Assembly (NCBI GenBank): GCA_028820655.1
Contig: JAPPIK010000026.1
Coordinates: forward strand, 30,042 to 94,041
DNA length: 64,000 nt
Source of the DNA: Candidatus Poribacteria bacterium
GTDB taxonomy: Bacteria > Poribacteria > WGA-4E > JAJDTR01
Reading direction: 5' to 3'
Below, piece after piece: positions 56,224-64,000 of this stretch (position 1 is its first letter; every line of letters starts with the position of its first letter). A program made the translations under genes and the position numbers. A model generated the notes under the pieces. That model saw nothing but the letters and a program-made list of their open reading frames with translations, had not been told where the DNA came from and did not search any database.

Positions 56224-58145
56224 CCTCCATAGACTAGTTTGTTTAGTAGCTTGTCCTCTCGACTTACTGCAAAATCTTCATCGTCGATTTCCGAGAAGTG
56301 CACGTAGAGTTGGTTTTTGTCGAGGAGTTCTGCCAAGAGTTTCTTCTGTTTGTCGAGTCCGTTTTCAGTACCTCCAATTGCTTTGAAGGCCTCTACCGCA
56401 TCTTTCGGCGTTTTTGGATTGACATAGTAGTTCAGGAAAGAGTTTTCGGCGATCTCCTCCCACAGTGTGACGAGTTCCTCGGATGATTCCGTGGCTTGGA
56501 TTTTATCCATGTAGGCCTCGTTGTATTGCATGAGTTCACAGTAAATGAAATCATCTTGATTATTCAGTTCGATTACCTTTCTTACACGCTCTACCGTTAC
56601 GGCTTCAACGTAGTGCATTTGCTCGCAAATGATGAACCTTCTTTTGCCTCCGTCTTTGTTCAATTCTAACACGGCATGGGCGGTAGTCCCGCTTCCGCCG
56701 AAGAAATCCAAGACAATGGCGTCTTTGTCATTTGCCATGACGGAGTACAAGCAGTCGTAAACATTCCAAAGAGATTTTGGGAAGGCAAAATTACAATTGG
56801 GCACAAGTGCTTTAACGAGTTGTGTGCCATAGATATTGGCATCGTATCTGCTATCTTGCCAAACCGTGCGATGTACACCGAAATCTTTGCCTATTTCAAT
56901 TTGATAACCTGTGTTCGTCTGTTTAGCTCTCAGCAGATGCTTAACTTCATCGACACTTTGACGCGCATATCTCCATTTACGTTCAATCATATTGGCGTCA
57001 ATTGGATAAACAAAATCCCTTTCCCCATGAGAAACAGTTTGAGTCAGAGGATGTTCATGATCTTCAGCCACGTCGCCAAATCCCACAACCTCATCATTCT
57101 CGACGATAACCGGGTAAAAGCAATTCTTGGCATTTTCCCGTCTTGATTCTCCACCCCAATTCCTAAAGTTAGACCAAGTAATCTCATTAGGCGGAATTCT
57201 CCGGTTTCCGATGACCTTTTTTCCTTGAGGAATAACGAAATAGGCATACTCATGGGTGTATGAGAAATTTGTCCCCTGAACACCACGAGGGTTATGTACG
57301 ATAGTAATACAGTGTGTTTCATGTTCGGCAAATAGTTCACTTAGGAGGACACCGAGATAAGCTTGTTCGTTTTCGTCGATAGCAACTATGATTACCCCGT
57401 CCTTGGTAAGCAACTCCTTCGCTACTTCCAAGCGATTCTTCATGAATGTCAACCAACTCGAATGATTAAAACTGTTGTTATAAGTAAAAGTATTTGCTTG
57501 GCTATCGGGATTGTAAGGTGGGTCAATGTAGATTAGTTTGACCTTCCCGCGAAACTGATCCTTGAGCGTGTGTAACGCTACGAGGTTGTTGCCTTTGATA
57601 ATCAGGTTTTCGCGTATTACGCCGTTTTCGCCGCGTTGAATCTCGGTAGGACTCTCTTCACCGTCCACCGTGTAACGTTTCCAGTTGGTCAACACCTTAG
57701 GGTCAAAGAGGCGGTTAATCTCGTCTTGCGCCAGAAGCTCATTGAAGAAAATTTCTTTGCGCTTTTCTTCTTCCCTTGTTTGTCCGCCCTCCAGGACACA
57801 ATCCCTGTAGGGCCAGACGAGGGACACTTCGCCGCGTTCGCGCAGGTACTTATCTCCGATGTTCAAGCCAATTTTGTTGCGGAAGCGGGTGTAGGAGTTG
57901 GCGAGGAAATTTTTGCTGGACAGGTAGTTGGTGAAGGCATGCACATTGAAGATCCAGTGTCCCTCAATTTCTTCAAAGAATTCGGCTTTGATTTCGTCGT
58001 CCGAGAGCAGCAACCGTACGAGGTCGTGGTCGAGCTGCCTGGCGCGGCGATGGATGGCGGCGGTAATGAGTTCGTCTTCCTCGTCCCACAGGCTGTCGTC
58101 ACATTTGAGGAGGTTGATTAGTCTTTGGTGGAAGTTATTTGGCAT
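56220..58145 (-). CDS. mod: Type III site-specific DNA adenine methyltransferase, Mod subunit
   Basis: A 641-residue beta-class N6-adenine methylase, length normal. The catalytic DPPY is in LIYIDPPYNPDSQANTFTY near residue 207, and the SAM-binding FGGSG in LDFFGGSGTTAHAVLEL near residue 480, the order expected for type III. The intervening region recognises the DNA site. N-terminal NFHQRLINLLKCDDSLWDEE is a conserved opening. AGAGGT lies upstream of the ATG. It starts the operon; a remnant of its N-terminus occurs at 60238-60369. Confidence 0.95.
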   Translation of the reverse strand: MPNNFHQRLINLLKCDDSLWDEEDELITAAIHRRARQLDHDLVRLLLSDDEIKAEFFEEIEGHWIFNVHAFTNYLSSKNFLANSYTRFRNKIGLNIGDKYLRERGEVSLVWPYRDCVLEGGQTREEEKRKEIFFNELLAQDEINRLFDPKVLTNWKRYTVDGEESPTEIQRGENGVIRENLIIKGNNLVALHTLKDQFRGKVKLIYIDPPYNPDSQANTFTYNNSFNHSSWLTFMKNRLEVAKELLTKDGVIIVAIDENEQAYLGVLLSELFAEHETHCITIVHNPRGVQGTNFSYTHEYAYFVIPQGKKVIGNRRIPPNEITWSNFRNWGGESRRENAKNCFYPVIVENDEVVGFGDVAEDHEHPLTQTVSHGERDFVYPIDANMIERKWRYARQSVDEVKHLLRAKQTNTGYQIEIGKDFGVHRTVWQDSRYDANIYGTQLVKALVPNCNFAFPKSLWNVYDCLYSVMANDKDAIVLDFFGGSGTTAHAVLELNKDGGKRRFIICEQMHYVEAVTVERVRKVIELNNQDDFIYCELMQYNEAYMDKIQATESSEELVTLWEEIAENSFLNYYVNPKTPKDAVEAFKAIGGTENGLDKQKKLLAELLDKNQLYVHFSEIDDEDFAVSREDKLLNKLVYGG

Positions 58146-58257
58146 GGTGGCGCTTTACCTCTTTGGAGACGGTTCGGCAATCATAAACTCACAAAACCTT
58201 GCCTTTCTTGGCTGATAATTTGAAAAACAATCGCCCCCGTCAATTCTGTTGGCCGAT

Positions 58258-58512
58258 TTAAGCGCGAATCAACCGATCATATTCGTCGTGTTTTCCTATC
58301 CAAACCCAGATGAAATCGGATCCGTCTTCTACGGCAAGCGTTCTGTAATCTAGTCCGACACGCACAGACCAAAACTTGCCAACCTTTTTGAAATGGAGAG
58401 CGGGATGCCGAGGATTTGCTTTGAGCAGGCGGAAATTTCGTTCCGCAACCCTCTGGACAGGTTGAGGGAGTTGCTCAAAGTGTCTCCAGAAACGAGAACT
58501 GGTCTGATGCAT
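58258..58512 (-). CDS. RelE/ParE-like toxin
   Basis: An 84-residue RelE-fold toxin: FWRHFEQLPQPVQRVAERNF (N-terminal helices), PALHFKKVGKFWSVRVGLDYR (beta core with basic catalytic-type residues) and DFIWVWIGKHDEYDRLI at the end. Such proteins cut mRNA at the ribosome or inhibit gyrase. It begins immediately after the antitoxin stop (0-nt gap), so it is translated with it. It lies just beyond the mod start on the same strand. Confidence 0.85.
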   Translation of the reverse strand: MHQTSSRFWRHFEQLPQPVQRVAERNFRLLKANPRHPALHFKKVGKFWSVRVGLDYRTLAVEDGSDFIWVWIGKHDEYDRLIRA

Positions 58513-58713
58513 CTACAAATCCTTGAGGGTGCCTTCTTCTTTCGCTTCAAGTGCTTCGGTGATTAAGAAATCCAGTTTCCCGTTTTCCGAATCCGCTTCA
58601 ATCTGGCGATCCCATTTTGCCCAGTCCAACTCGCTGAACCACCTTCTGAATTGAAGGTAATCGGCTTCGGGGAGCGCAAGAATCGCTTGCTGGATCTCCG
58701 TAATGTTTGACAT
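58513..58713 (-). CDS. Antitoxin partner of the RelE-like toxin
   Basis: A 66-residue acidic, helical protein: MSNITEIQQAILALPEADYL, then WFSELDWAKWDRQIEADSEN, GKLDFL and the tail EALEAKEEGTLKDL. The C-terminal segment resembles antitoxins of the RelE/HigB-type pairs that wrap the toxin. The start is fixed by AAGGAGGAATAAA before ATG; the longer open frame to 58806 is not needed. Antitoxin before toxin is the classic order. Confidence 0.8.
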   Translation of the reverse strand: MSNITEIQQAILALPEADYLQFRRWFSELDWAKWDRQIEADSENGKLDFLITEALEAKEEGTLKDL

Positions 58714-58988
58714 TTTATTCCTCCTTTTTTGTCGTGTCGATTCCGAACGACATTTACAAATGGTTGTGGAATATATGGTAAGGGTTGGGTGGATGGTAGT
58801 GGACATTGTCTGAACTGTGATTCAGATGATTTGGGGATTGCCAGTGGTGAGACGAGAAAACCGAATCTTTAGTGCCTGTTTGAACAACCGGTAGCAATAC
58901 CATTTTGCGGCATTTGTAGGAAGTGTTTAGTGTCTCCTGCCACGTAACTGTGGGATCTCTTTCCCCCTGCCTTTTCCACTTAGCCTAG
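58714..58988. other. Intergenic region upstream of the toxin-antitoxin pair
   Basis: Contains ATTGTCTGAACTGTGATT at 58805-58822 (also at 47633-47650) and GCCTGTTTGAA at about 58876-58886 (also near 17519). Probably holds the antitoxin promoter; no gene seen. Confidence 0.45.
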
Positions 58989-59336
58989 TCAGAAACTTCT
59001 GGAGATATACTCGGCTTTAAGCCGGTCAAACAATTCGCGATCTTCGCTGACTCGCTTTTCTATACATCTCCCCGAAACCCCGTAGAAATCGCCAATCTGG
59101 TCTAAAGTCTGGCCGTTAACATCTTTCCTGACAATTTCCATCAATCGCCTGTCAGGAAAATACTCGCGCCATTCCGCACACGCTTTTCTGTCTTGTACCC
59201 ACGCTTGTACCCACGACCAAGACTGTATGGCCGCGACGAGGATGACGAGGCCAATACAGGCGTACACAAATTTTAACCATTCGCTTGTTGATGATGCCTC
59301 ATTCTCGCTCATATCCGACAATCTATCCACCTTCAT
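58989..59336 (-). CDS. Single-pass membrane protein with HTH-like tail
   Basis: A 115-residue protein. The start overlaps the upstream gene's stop by 4 nt (ATGA), so it is coupled to it. Residues 8-22 are polar, 23-45 form one membrane helix (FVYACIGLVILVAAIQSWSWV), and the C-terminus has GQTLDQIGDFYGVSGRCIEK, which reads like a helix-turn-helix. A membrane-tethered regulator is conceivable. Family not recognised. A shorter start at the ninth codon is possible. Confidence 0.65.
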   Translation of the reverse strand: MKVDRLSDMSENEASSTSEWLKFVYACIGLVILVAAIQSWSWVQAWVQDRKACAEWREYFPDRRLMEIVRKDVNGQTLDQIGDFYGVSGRCIEKRVSEDRELFDRLKAEYISRSF

Positions 59337-59935
59337 TTCAACGTTGCCAAGGCATCGCCGTTCTTGTCCCAGGTATTTACCACTCCATTCCCGTATCCAT
59401 TTACGGCTATCACGGCACGGGTATCTCCTTCGCCGCCGATCGCGACCGCCCCGCCTTGTTTATTTACTACCATAACGGCGCGCGATCCATCGATCTCTTT
59501 GCTGTAGACTCCGATCAGCCCGCCGTCTTCCCCAGTGCCCAATATTACCACCCCCTCTTTGCCAATGATTTCGACCGTCCCGCCGTGTTCATTGGTGAAT
59601 AGATTTACATCTCCTGCATCCCTTTTGACCCAGACCCGCCCGCCATGTTTGCCAGCGCTCAGAGTTGCACTGCCCTCTCTGCTTGGTATATTGTAGACAG
59701 TTCCCGAACCGCCCAATTCATTGGCCAGAAGATTTCCAATTCCCTTTTTGCCATGAACCGCGACCACACTACCGTCACCACTACCGTTTACAATCAAACG
59801 CGGACATGTTATCTGTCCGAAACTCGCATCCTCATTCTGCGCGCCGGGTGGCATGACGGCACCCATCGCCATCGCTGCAACCGCCCCGATGGCTCCACCT
59901 ATCACCGCGTACAAACTCGCTATTCGAGTCATCAT
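59333..59935 (-). CDS. Membrane-anchored glycine-rich repeat protein (beta-solenoid-like)
   Basis: A 200-residue protein. Residues 8-30 are a membrane anchor (YAVIGGAIGAVAAMAMGAVM). From residue 40 onward, units of about 20-24 residues repeat with HGG/EHGG/KQGG turns and hydrophobic strands: KHGGRVWVKRDAG, EHGGTVEIIGKEG, EDGGLIGVYSKE, KQGGAVAIGGEGD and a final VVNTWDKNGDALATLK. This is a beta-solenoid-like or pentapeptide-like stack. Function unknown; it is co-transcribed with the 115-residue membrane protein. Confidence 0.7.
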   Translation of the reverse strand: MMTRIASLYAVIGGAIGAVAAMAMGAVMPPGAQNEDASFGQITCPRLIVNGSGDGSVVAVHGKKGIGNLLANELGGSGTVYNIPSREGSATLSAGKHGGRVWVKRDAGDVNLFTNEHGGTVEIIGKEGVVILGTGEDGGLIGVYSKEIDGSRAVMVVNKQGGAVAIGGEGDTRAVIAVNGYGNGVVNTWDKNGDALATLK

Positions 59936-60237
59936 AGGATTATCAATCGCCCTCGCTATTCGCTCGGATGATCCTCCTTGAGTGAAACTAGATTCTGAAC
60001 GTGAAAACTATTTCACTTCTGATAAGTCGGTTATACACTTTTGCTTAAGATCCGCAAACAAACACCGGCCTCTGCTTCCCCACTCCCAAGATTCCAGCCC
60101 TTCATTCTGTCTCGTCTTCGCCATAATTTGATTGCGCAAGCAGCACTTTCCTCCCATTTCCGTTCACCTTCTATCCAAGCGTCTTCATCGCGAGCGTCAG
60201 TCGCACCGAGAGTCCCACAGATTTGCGCCAAACAGAT

Positions 60238-60369
60238 TTACCGGCTCCGGGTGGTCAGCTGTCGCGCGCGCCGGTCGATATCGGCGGCAATCAGTTCGTC
60301 TTCCTCGTCCCACAGGCTCTCGTCATCTTTCAGAAGGATTATTAGATTTTGGTGGCAGTCATTTGGCGT
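60238..60369 (-). pseudogene. Degenerate fragment of a type III mod N-terminus
   Basis: The minus strand encodes PNDCHQNLIILLKDDESLWD then EEDELIAADIDRRARQL, closely matching the start of the functional Mod (PNNFHQRLINLLKCDDSLWD, EEDELITAAIHRRARQL). The expected ATG is ACG and a TAA follows at 60238-60240. DNA identity with 58040-58146 is also high. A relic of a second, lost R-M locus. Confidence 0.85.
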
Positions 60370-60378
60370 AGTGGATAC

Positions 60379-60786
60379 CTACATCAGGTTCTCGTTGGGT
60401 TGCGTCAAGACGAGAATATTCAATGCAGTCAAGTGAAGTGCGTAGGCGGCGATGTGTTCAGGAACAAAGATTTCTCGACTTCCTTTGCCATGTCCGCCTA
60501 GTTCATTTCGAACCGAAGGAACTCCCGCCTTCAACGTTTTCCGCAACTCCGAATAATGGGATTGCATGAAATCTGGAATCAGCTTTTTCTTGAACACGAG
60601 TTCTACTAGACGATTAGCGGAATCTTTACCGCCGTAAGCCCAACCGCGCTTGTCACATATAGCCATGAGGCAACTCTCGGAAGCCTTGTGACAATCGTTC
60701 AGGCATTCCTTGTGGCGCTTTGCTCGAAAGTGTTCGCGGGCACATCGGAATTTGTCATTGGCGATTTCTCTATCTAACGCAAGATG
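60379..60786 (-). pseudogene. C-terminal fragment of an STM4504/CBY_0614-type protein
   Basis: Open from 60786 without a start codon, it reads ANDKFRCAREHFRAKRHKEC, SCLMAICDKRGWAYGGKD, VFKKKLIPDFMQSHYSELRK, GVPSVRNELGGHGKG and AAYALHLTALNI. This resembles the C-terminal domain of abortive-infection-related proteins of the STM4504/CBY_0614 family. The N-terminal half is missing (a stop lies directly upstream). It abuts the mod fragment by 9 nt. An internal ATG at 60666 gives a 95-residue frame, unlikely to act alone. Confidence 0.75.
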
Positions 60787-61372
60787 CTACCTATAAGAAT
60801 GAAACCGAGTTTTTGGTTCACATTTGCTAAATCCCAAATGAATTCATCTCCTTTTCGTCAATCCCATGCTTCGGCGCGGGCAAAACCGGGTTTCTGCGAT
60901 CAGGTTTGAGCCGTATGTCATCGTAGAGCCGCACAAGAACCGCGCCTTAAACATTAGCGAACACTGAACACGAACAATCACGCCATTCGGGTCAATGACG
61001 GGGTATAAACTTGACGAAACTTGACGAAACTTGACGAAACCCGACACTTTTTCGCTATTTTCGGCTAGGACGTAAATCCATCTTGCTGCGAGCGCCGGAC
61101 TACGCGGGCCGTGATTCGCGTTTCTTGGCGCTATCGGAGTCTCTGAATTTGATTATACTATATACATGTTAAGTTTTCAAGTAAAAATGCACGAGTTGCG
61201 GGAAGACGGGGGAAGAGTTCTTCGAGTGGTGATCAGGGAAAATTGAAACGGTAAGGATTAAGTGGAGCGCCATCAAGGCGCTCTACGAGAGTTCTACCGC
61301 ATTGAATAGCCTTTACACGTTAATCTTGGTTCATAACTGTCTAAACATTTGGGGCACGTGTATCTGTAACTT
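60787..61372. other. Intergenic region with a short tandem repeat
   Basis: TTGACGAAAC occurs three times in a row at 61011-61040. A half-copy of the CCGAGTTTTT hairpin element is at about 60799-60815. No gene supported. Confidence 0.5.
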
Positions 61373-62250
61373 ACCTTCCGCATTATAGACTTATGAAATC
61401 TCGAATTCTCACATACTAGATCTTGGTACACATCTCCACGAACGAGCAAAAATCGCCTAGATACTACCGCGAGTCCGATTGATTGACCGATTTTGTCCTC
61501 CATCATCAATTTTAGACTATAATCGGCAACTAAGGAATCTATTCACATGGCACTCCGCTGGAGTGCAAGAATTGAGTCTTCTCCCTGCTATCGACATTCC
61601 GCTCCGCCGGAGCGGGGAATCGCGACCTAGAGAAGATCCCTATGGGAGTTCTGTCGCACGAAGTCTTCTATCGCACTCGCTATTCACTCGATTGATCCTA
61701 TCTGGTCACTTGATCTCACCTTTCGCATAACAGACTTGTGAAATCTCGAATTCTCACATACTAGATCTTGGGGCACATCTCCACGAACGAGCAAAAATCG
61801 CCTAGATACTACCGCGAGTCCGATTGATTGATCGATTTTGTCCTCCATCATCAGTTTTAGACTATAGTCGGCCACTAACGAATCTATTCACATGGCACTC
61901 CGCTGGAGTGCAAGCATTGAGTTTTCGCCCTTCTATCGACATTCAAGATCTCTATGGGATTTCTATCGCGTTCCCTATCCGGTCACTTGATCACTCATTA
62001 TTCATTCGCTTGATCTCCGCTGGAGCGGGGAATCGCGACCGGGAGAAGATCTCTATCGCGTTTCTTATTTGGTCACTTGATGTATTCGCTCCTTTGATCG
62101 TTCGCTATTCACTCACTTGCCGGATCTCTATCGCACGAAGATTTCTATGGGAGTTCTATCGCGGTCATTATCCATTCCCTTGATCACTCGTTATTCACTC
62201 GCTTGATCTATCCGCTCCATTGATCACTCGCTATCCACTCGCTTGATTAC
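61373..62250. repeat. Two long direct repeat copies plus a run of dispersed repeats
   Basis: 61373-61640 and 61722-61960 are near-identical over more than 200 nt (both include GAAATCTCGAATTCTCACAT, then CACGAACGAGCAAAAATCGC, and the GCACTCCGCTGGAGTGC palindrome). A third, more diverged copy lies at 63434-63625. From 61660 to 62250 many copies of the dispersed CTCGC/TTGATC unit follow each other. Reading frames over these copies (e.g. 61294-61509 and 61684-61875 on the minus strand) look paralogous only because the DNA is repeated. Confidence 0.8.
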
Positions 62251-62534
62251 CCTACAAATGTACTTCTCAAACACGGTCATTTCTGTCAATAATGGGTGCG
62301 CGATACGGCCACATGAGGAATTAAACTTTTAGATGCTTGCTAATGCGGATGATAAGCTGAAATCTGCTGTTTTTAGTTTGATTTTAACTTGACATTGGTA
62401 TACAATTAAATTATTGCTAGGGACGAAATTCGGGTGCATCCGTTTAATTGTCGGGCTGCGGTTCGCGCAATTCTATATCCCTAGCACTCTATTTCCTTTC
62501 TCCACGCCAAAGCTGGGGCATCAAGCGGCTTTTT

Positions 62535-63323
62535 CTACGTGTAAGACATGCCATAGCTTCCCGCGCGCCTATCATCAATATCCTGCACCAGTCGGAACGC
62601 ACCCCACAGGTACTTAACGTACCGATCTTCACCTTGCTCATATAATCTTTGCAGCGCCCAGACAAAGTAATCCACTGCCTGTAGCCCCGCATGTTGCTTC
62701 GGAGTACCTACGGATACTTTCAGCGCGACTTTGCTTACAGAATCCTTCCGTCTTGCATAGCTGTCGCAAGCTACCTCAAGTCGTTGGCGTAAGGCGACGG
62801 TTCGGTTGGATTTGCCGAGATTCGAAAATATGATGTGATAGCTGCCGCTTTGATGCAATCTTTCTTTGAACAGACGCGGTATAAGGTAGTCGTAAAGTGC
62901 GTTGGGGTGATAGCGATAGTGAGGATTGGTTACGTTTTGATGCCGGACATATTCAAGAACTCGCTGTTTGTCCGCAACAACAGCCTAAAAGCGCAGCCCT
63001 TCCATATTACGCAACAATCGGTAAACTGCCCTTCGCACTTCGGGGATGTCATCTTTGGCATGAAAGGCAAATGCTGTTTTACGTGCCTTTACTTGCATAG
63101 ATGGGACATTGTTGAAATACGGATCGTTTATAAGTCGCAAGCGTAGGCCGTCCATAGCAGCCTGCAATGCTATTGGATTAGGCACTTCCAACAAGCCGAG
63201 TATGAAAAAACGGGAACAACCCTCCGTGCCAATCAGCACTTTGCCTTTCGCTGAGAAGAGGGTGCTGTCTCCGGCTTCATCGATAAAATAGTGACGCATA
63301 GTGGTGTGCGCTTCTTCAAACAT
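62535..63323 (-). pseudogene. DUF3800-family protein with one in-frame amber stop
   Basis: A 262-codon frame. The start region HYFIDEAGDSTLF is the DUF3800 signature (RNase H-like fold, acidic Asp-Glu-Asp), followed by GCSRFFILGLLEVPNPIAL and MEGLRF. TAG at 62985-62987 then interrupts, and the frame continues AVVADKQRVLEYVRHQNVT, LYDYLIPRLFKERLHQSG, YHIIFSNLG and QAVDYFVWALQRLYEQGED, which are the family's C-terminal parts. The stop is probably a changed Tyr or Gln codon. DUF3800 genes often travel in defence or mobile regions. The ATG is at 63323 or 63299. Confidence 0.8.
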
Positions 63324-63433
63324 ACGATTCGGTGGCTGGTCGGTTGGCTTCTTCTGTAGAGGCTTTAAGTCTCGTGGTGTCCATTAGCAACGCATTTTGC
63401 GTCTAGCGCGAACTTTTACTAGAGCTGAAGCTC

Positions 63434-64000
63434 GCCTTCCGCATAGTAAACTTGTGTAATCTCGAATTTTTACGTCCTAGATTTTAGTGTAAATCCCTTC
63501 GAACGAGCAAGAACCACTTAGATACTTCAGCGAGTAATCTGTTCACATGGCACTCCGCCGGAGTGCAAGAATTGAAGCTTCTCCCTGCTATCGACATACC
63601 GCTCCGCTGGAGCGGGGAATCGCGACCTGGAGATCGCTCCTACAGAGGGTGCGGCGTATCGCGATTTGGAAATCGCTCCCACAGGGGAGTTGTGCCCACA
63701 GATTTAAAGGCCGGTGGGCGTGGGATCTTGATCGCACTCGCTATCCACTCGCTTGATCACCATACGACTGCTGATGCGCGATTTGGAAATCGCTCCCACA
63801 GGGGAGTTGAGCCCGCAGATTAAAAGGACGGTGGGCGTGGGATCTCTATCGCACTCGCTATCCACTCGCTTGATCACCATACGACTGCTGATTCGCGATT
63901 TGGAAATCGCTCCCACAGGGAGGTTGAGCCCACAGATTTAAAGGCCGGTGGGCGTGGGATCTCTATCGCACTCGCTATCCACTCGCTTGATCACCATACG
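63434..64000. repeat. Repeat-saturated right end
   Basis: Begins with the third copy of the 61373-type repeat (to about 63625). Then the palindrome series GCGACCTGGAGATCGC (63622-63637) and GCGATTTGGAAATCGC (63661-63676, again near 63779 and 63895), each followed by TCC(T/C)ACAGG, and three copies of a unit reading GTGGGCGTGGGATC, CTCGCTATCCACTCGCTTGA and TCACCATACG. The period is about 120 nt. No gene supported. Confidence 0.75.

Noticed and set aside
61294..61875. Two similar minus-strand frames beginning (M)MMEDKI/LMMEDKI
   Set aside because: Their similarity comes from the duplicated non-coding DNA; no ribosome site, family or consistent ends.
63547..63941. Short reading frames with LSIALAI.SLD-like peptides at the right end
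   Set aside because: They are translations of the dispersed repeats on both strands.

Overview
The window reads as a chromosome segment from a Gram-negative-type (diderm) bacterium of an under-sampled phylum. Evidence for an outer membrane is a TolC-type channel, a porin-like barrel and lipoproteins. The mix of a phytanoyl-CoA dioxygenase, a Gfo/Idh/MocA oxidoreductase, amidohydrolases, a ThuA-like protein and many lineage-specific palindromic repeats resembles 'Candidatus Poribacteria' or relatives; this is inference from gene content, since no rRNA or other phylogenetic marker was compared. The standard bacterial code applies: several genes end in TGA, so TGA is a stop here except where recoding is argued below. 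No tRNA, rRNA or CRISPR array was found.

Layout. 1-10.3 kb (all minus strand): YtxH and DUF948-like envelope proteins, alaS, recX, a ThuA-like protein, then a compact run tatA > CMD-family > tmk > holB > metG. 10.3-17.5 kb (plus): an ATP-grasp-like protein, a PhyH dioxygenase coupled to a Gfo/Idh oxidoreductase, a methyltransferase and a frameshifted TIR-like gene. 18-30 kb: an oligopeptide-type binding protein, Tat-exported MsrP, rtcB, two small membrane paralogues, two metal-binding (HMA) lipoproteins, a ThDP enzyme, an RNA methyltransferase, an aminotransferase and a c-type haem/Ca-loop protein. 30-49 kb: transport and catabolism (TolC, alkaline phosphatase, metallophosphoesterase, MFS, Rieske, an amidohydrolase broken by a stop, D-aminoacylase, CstA, LivM, AGCS symporter), a lipoprotein, a DsrE-like protein, a hairpin array and a porin. 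49.4-63.3 kb: a defence island with a type III restriction-modification operon (mod, an unknown 1215-residue protein, a PIN nuclease, res), a RelE-type toxin-antitoxin pair, and decayed relics (a mod fragment, an STM4504/CBY_0614-like fragment, a DUF3800 gene with one amber stop). The right end is saturated with repeats.

The strongest unusual signal is at 23.9-24.7 kb. Two adjacent lipoprotein genes of the heavy-metal-associated (HMA/MerP-like) fold each carry an in-frame TGA exactly where the first cysteine of the metal-binding CxxC should be (GVT-TGA-GGC and NMT-TGA-GAC). Each TGA is followed at the same distance (loop starting 23 nt after the TGA) by a hairpin with a G-containing loop, and one stem pair differs compensatorily between the copies (A-U versus G-C). 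This is what a pair of selenoproteins with bacterial SECIS elements would look like, and a Rho-independent terminator follows the pair.

Other notable points: a large unknown helical protein translationally coupled to the type III methylase; a 456-nt repeat-offset duplication that separates recX from alaS and duplicates the alaS start region; a 95-nt tandem array of strong hairpins; and several families of palindromic repeats whose arms vary while the pairing is kept.
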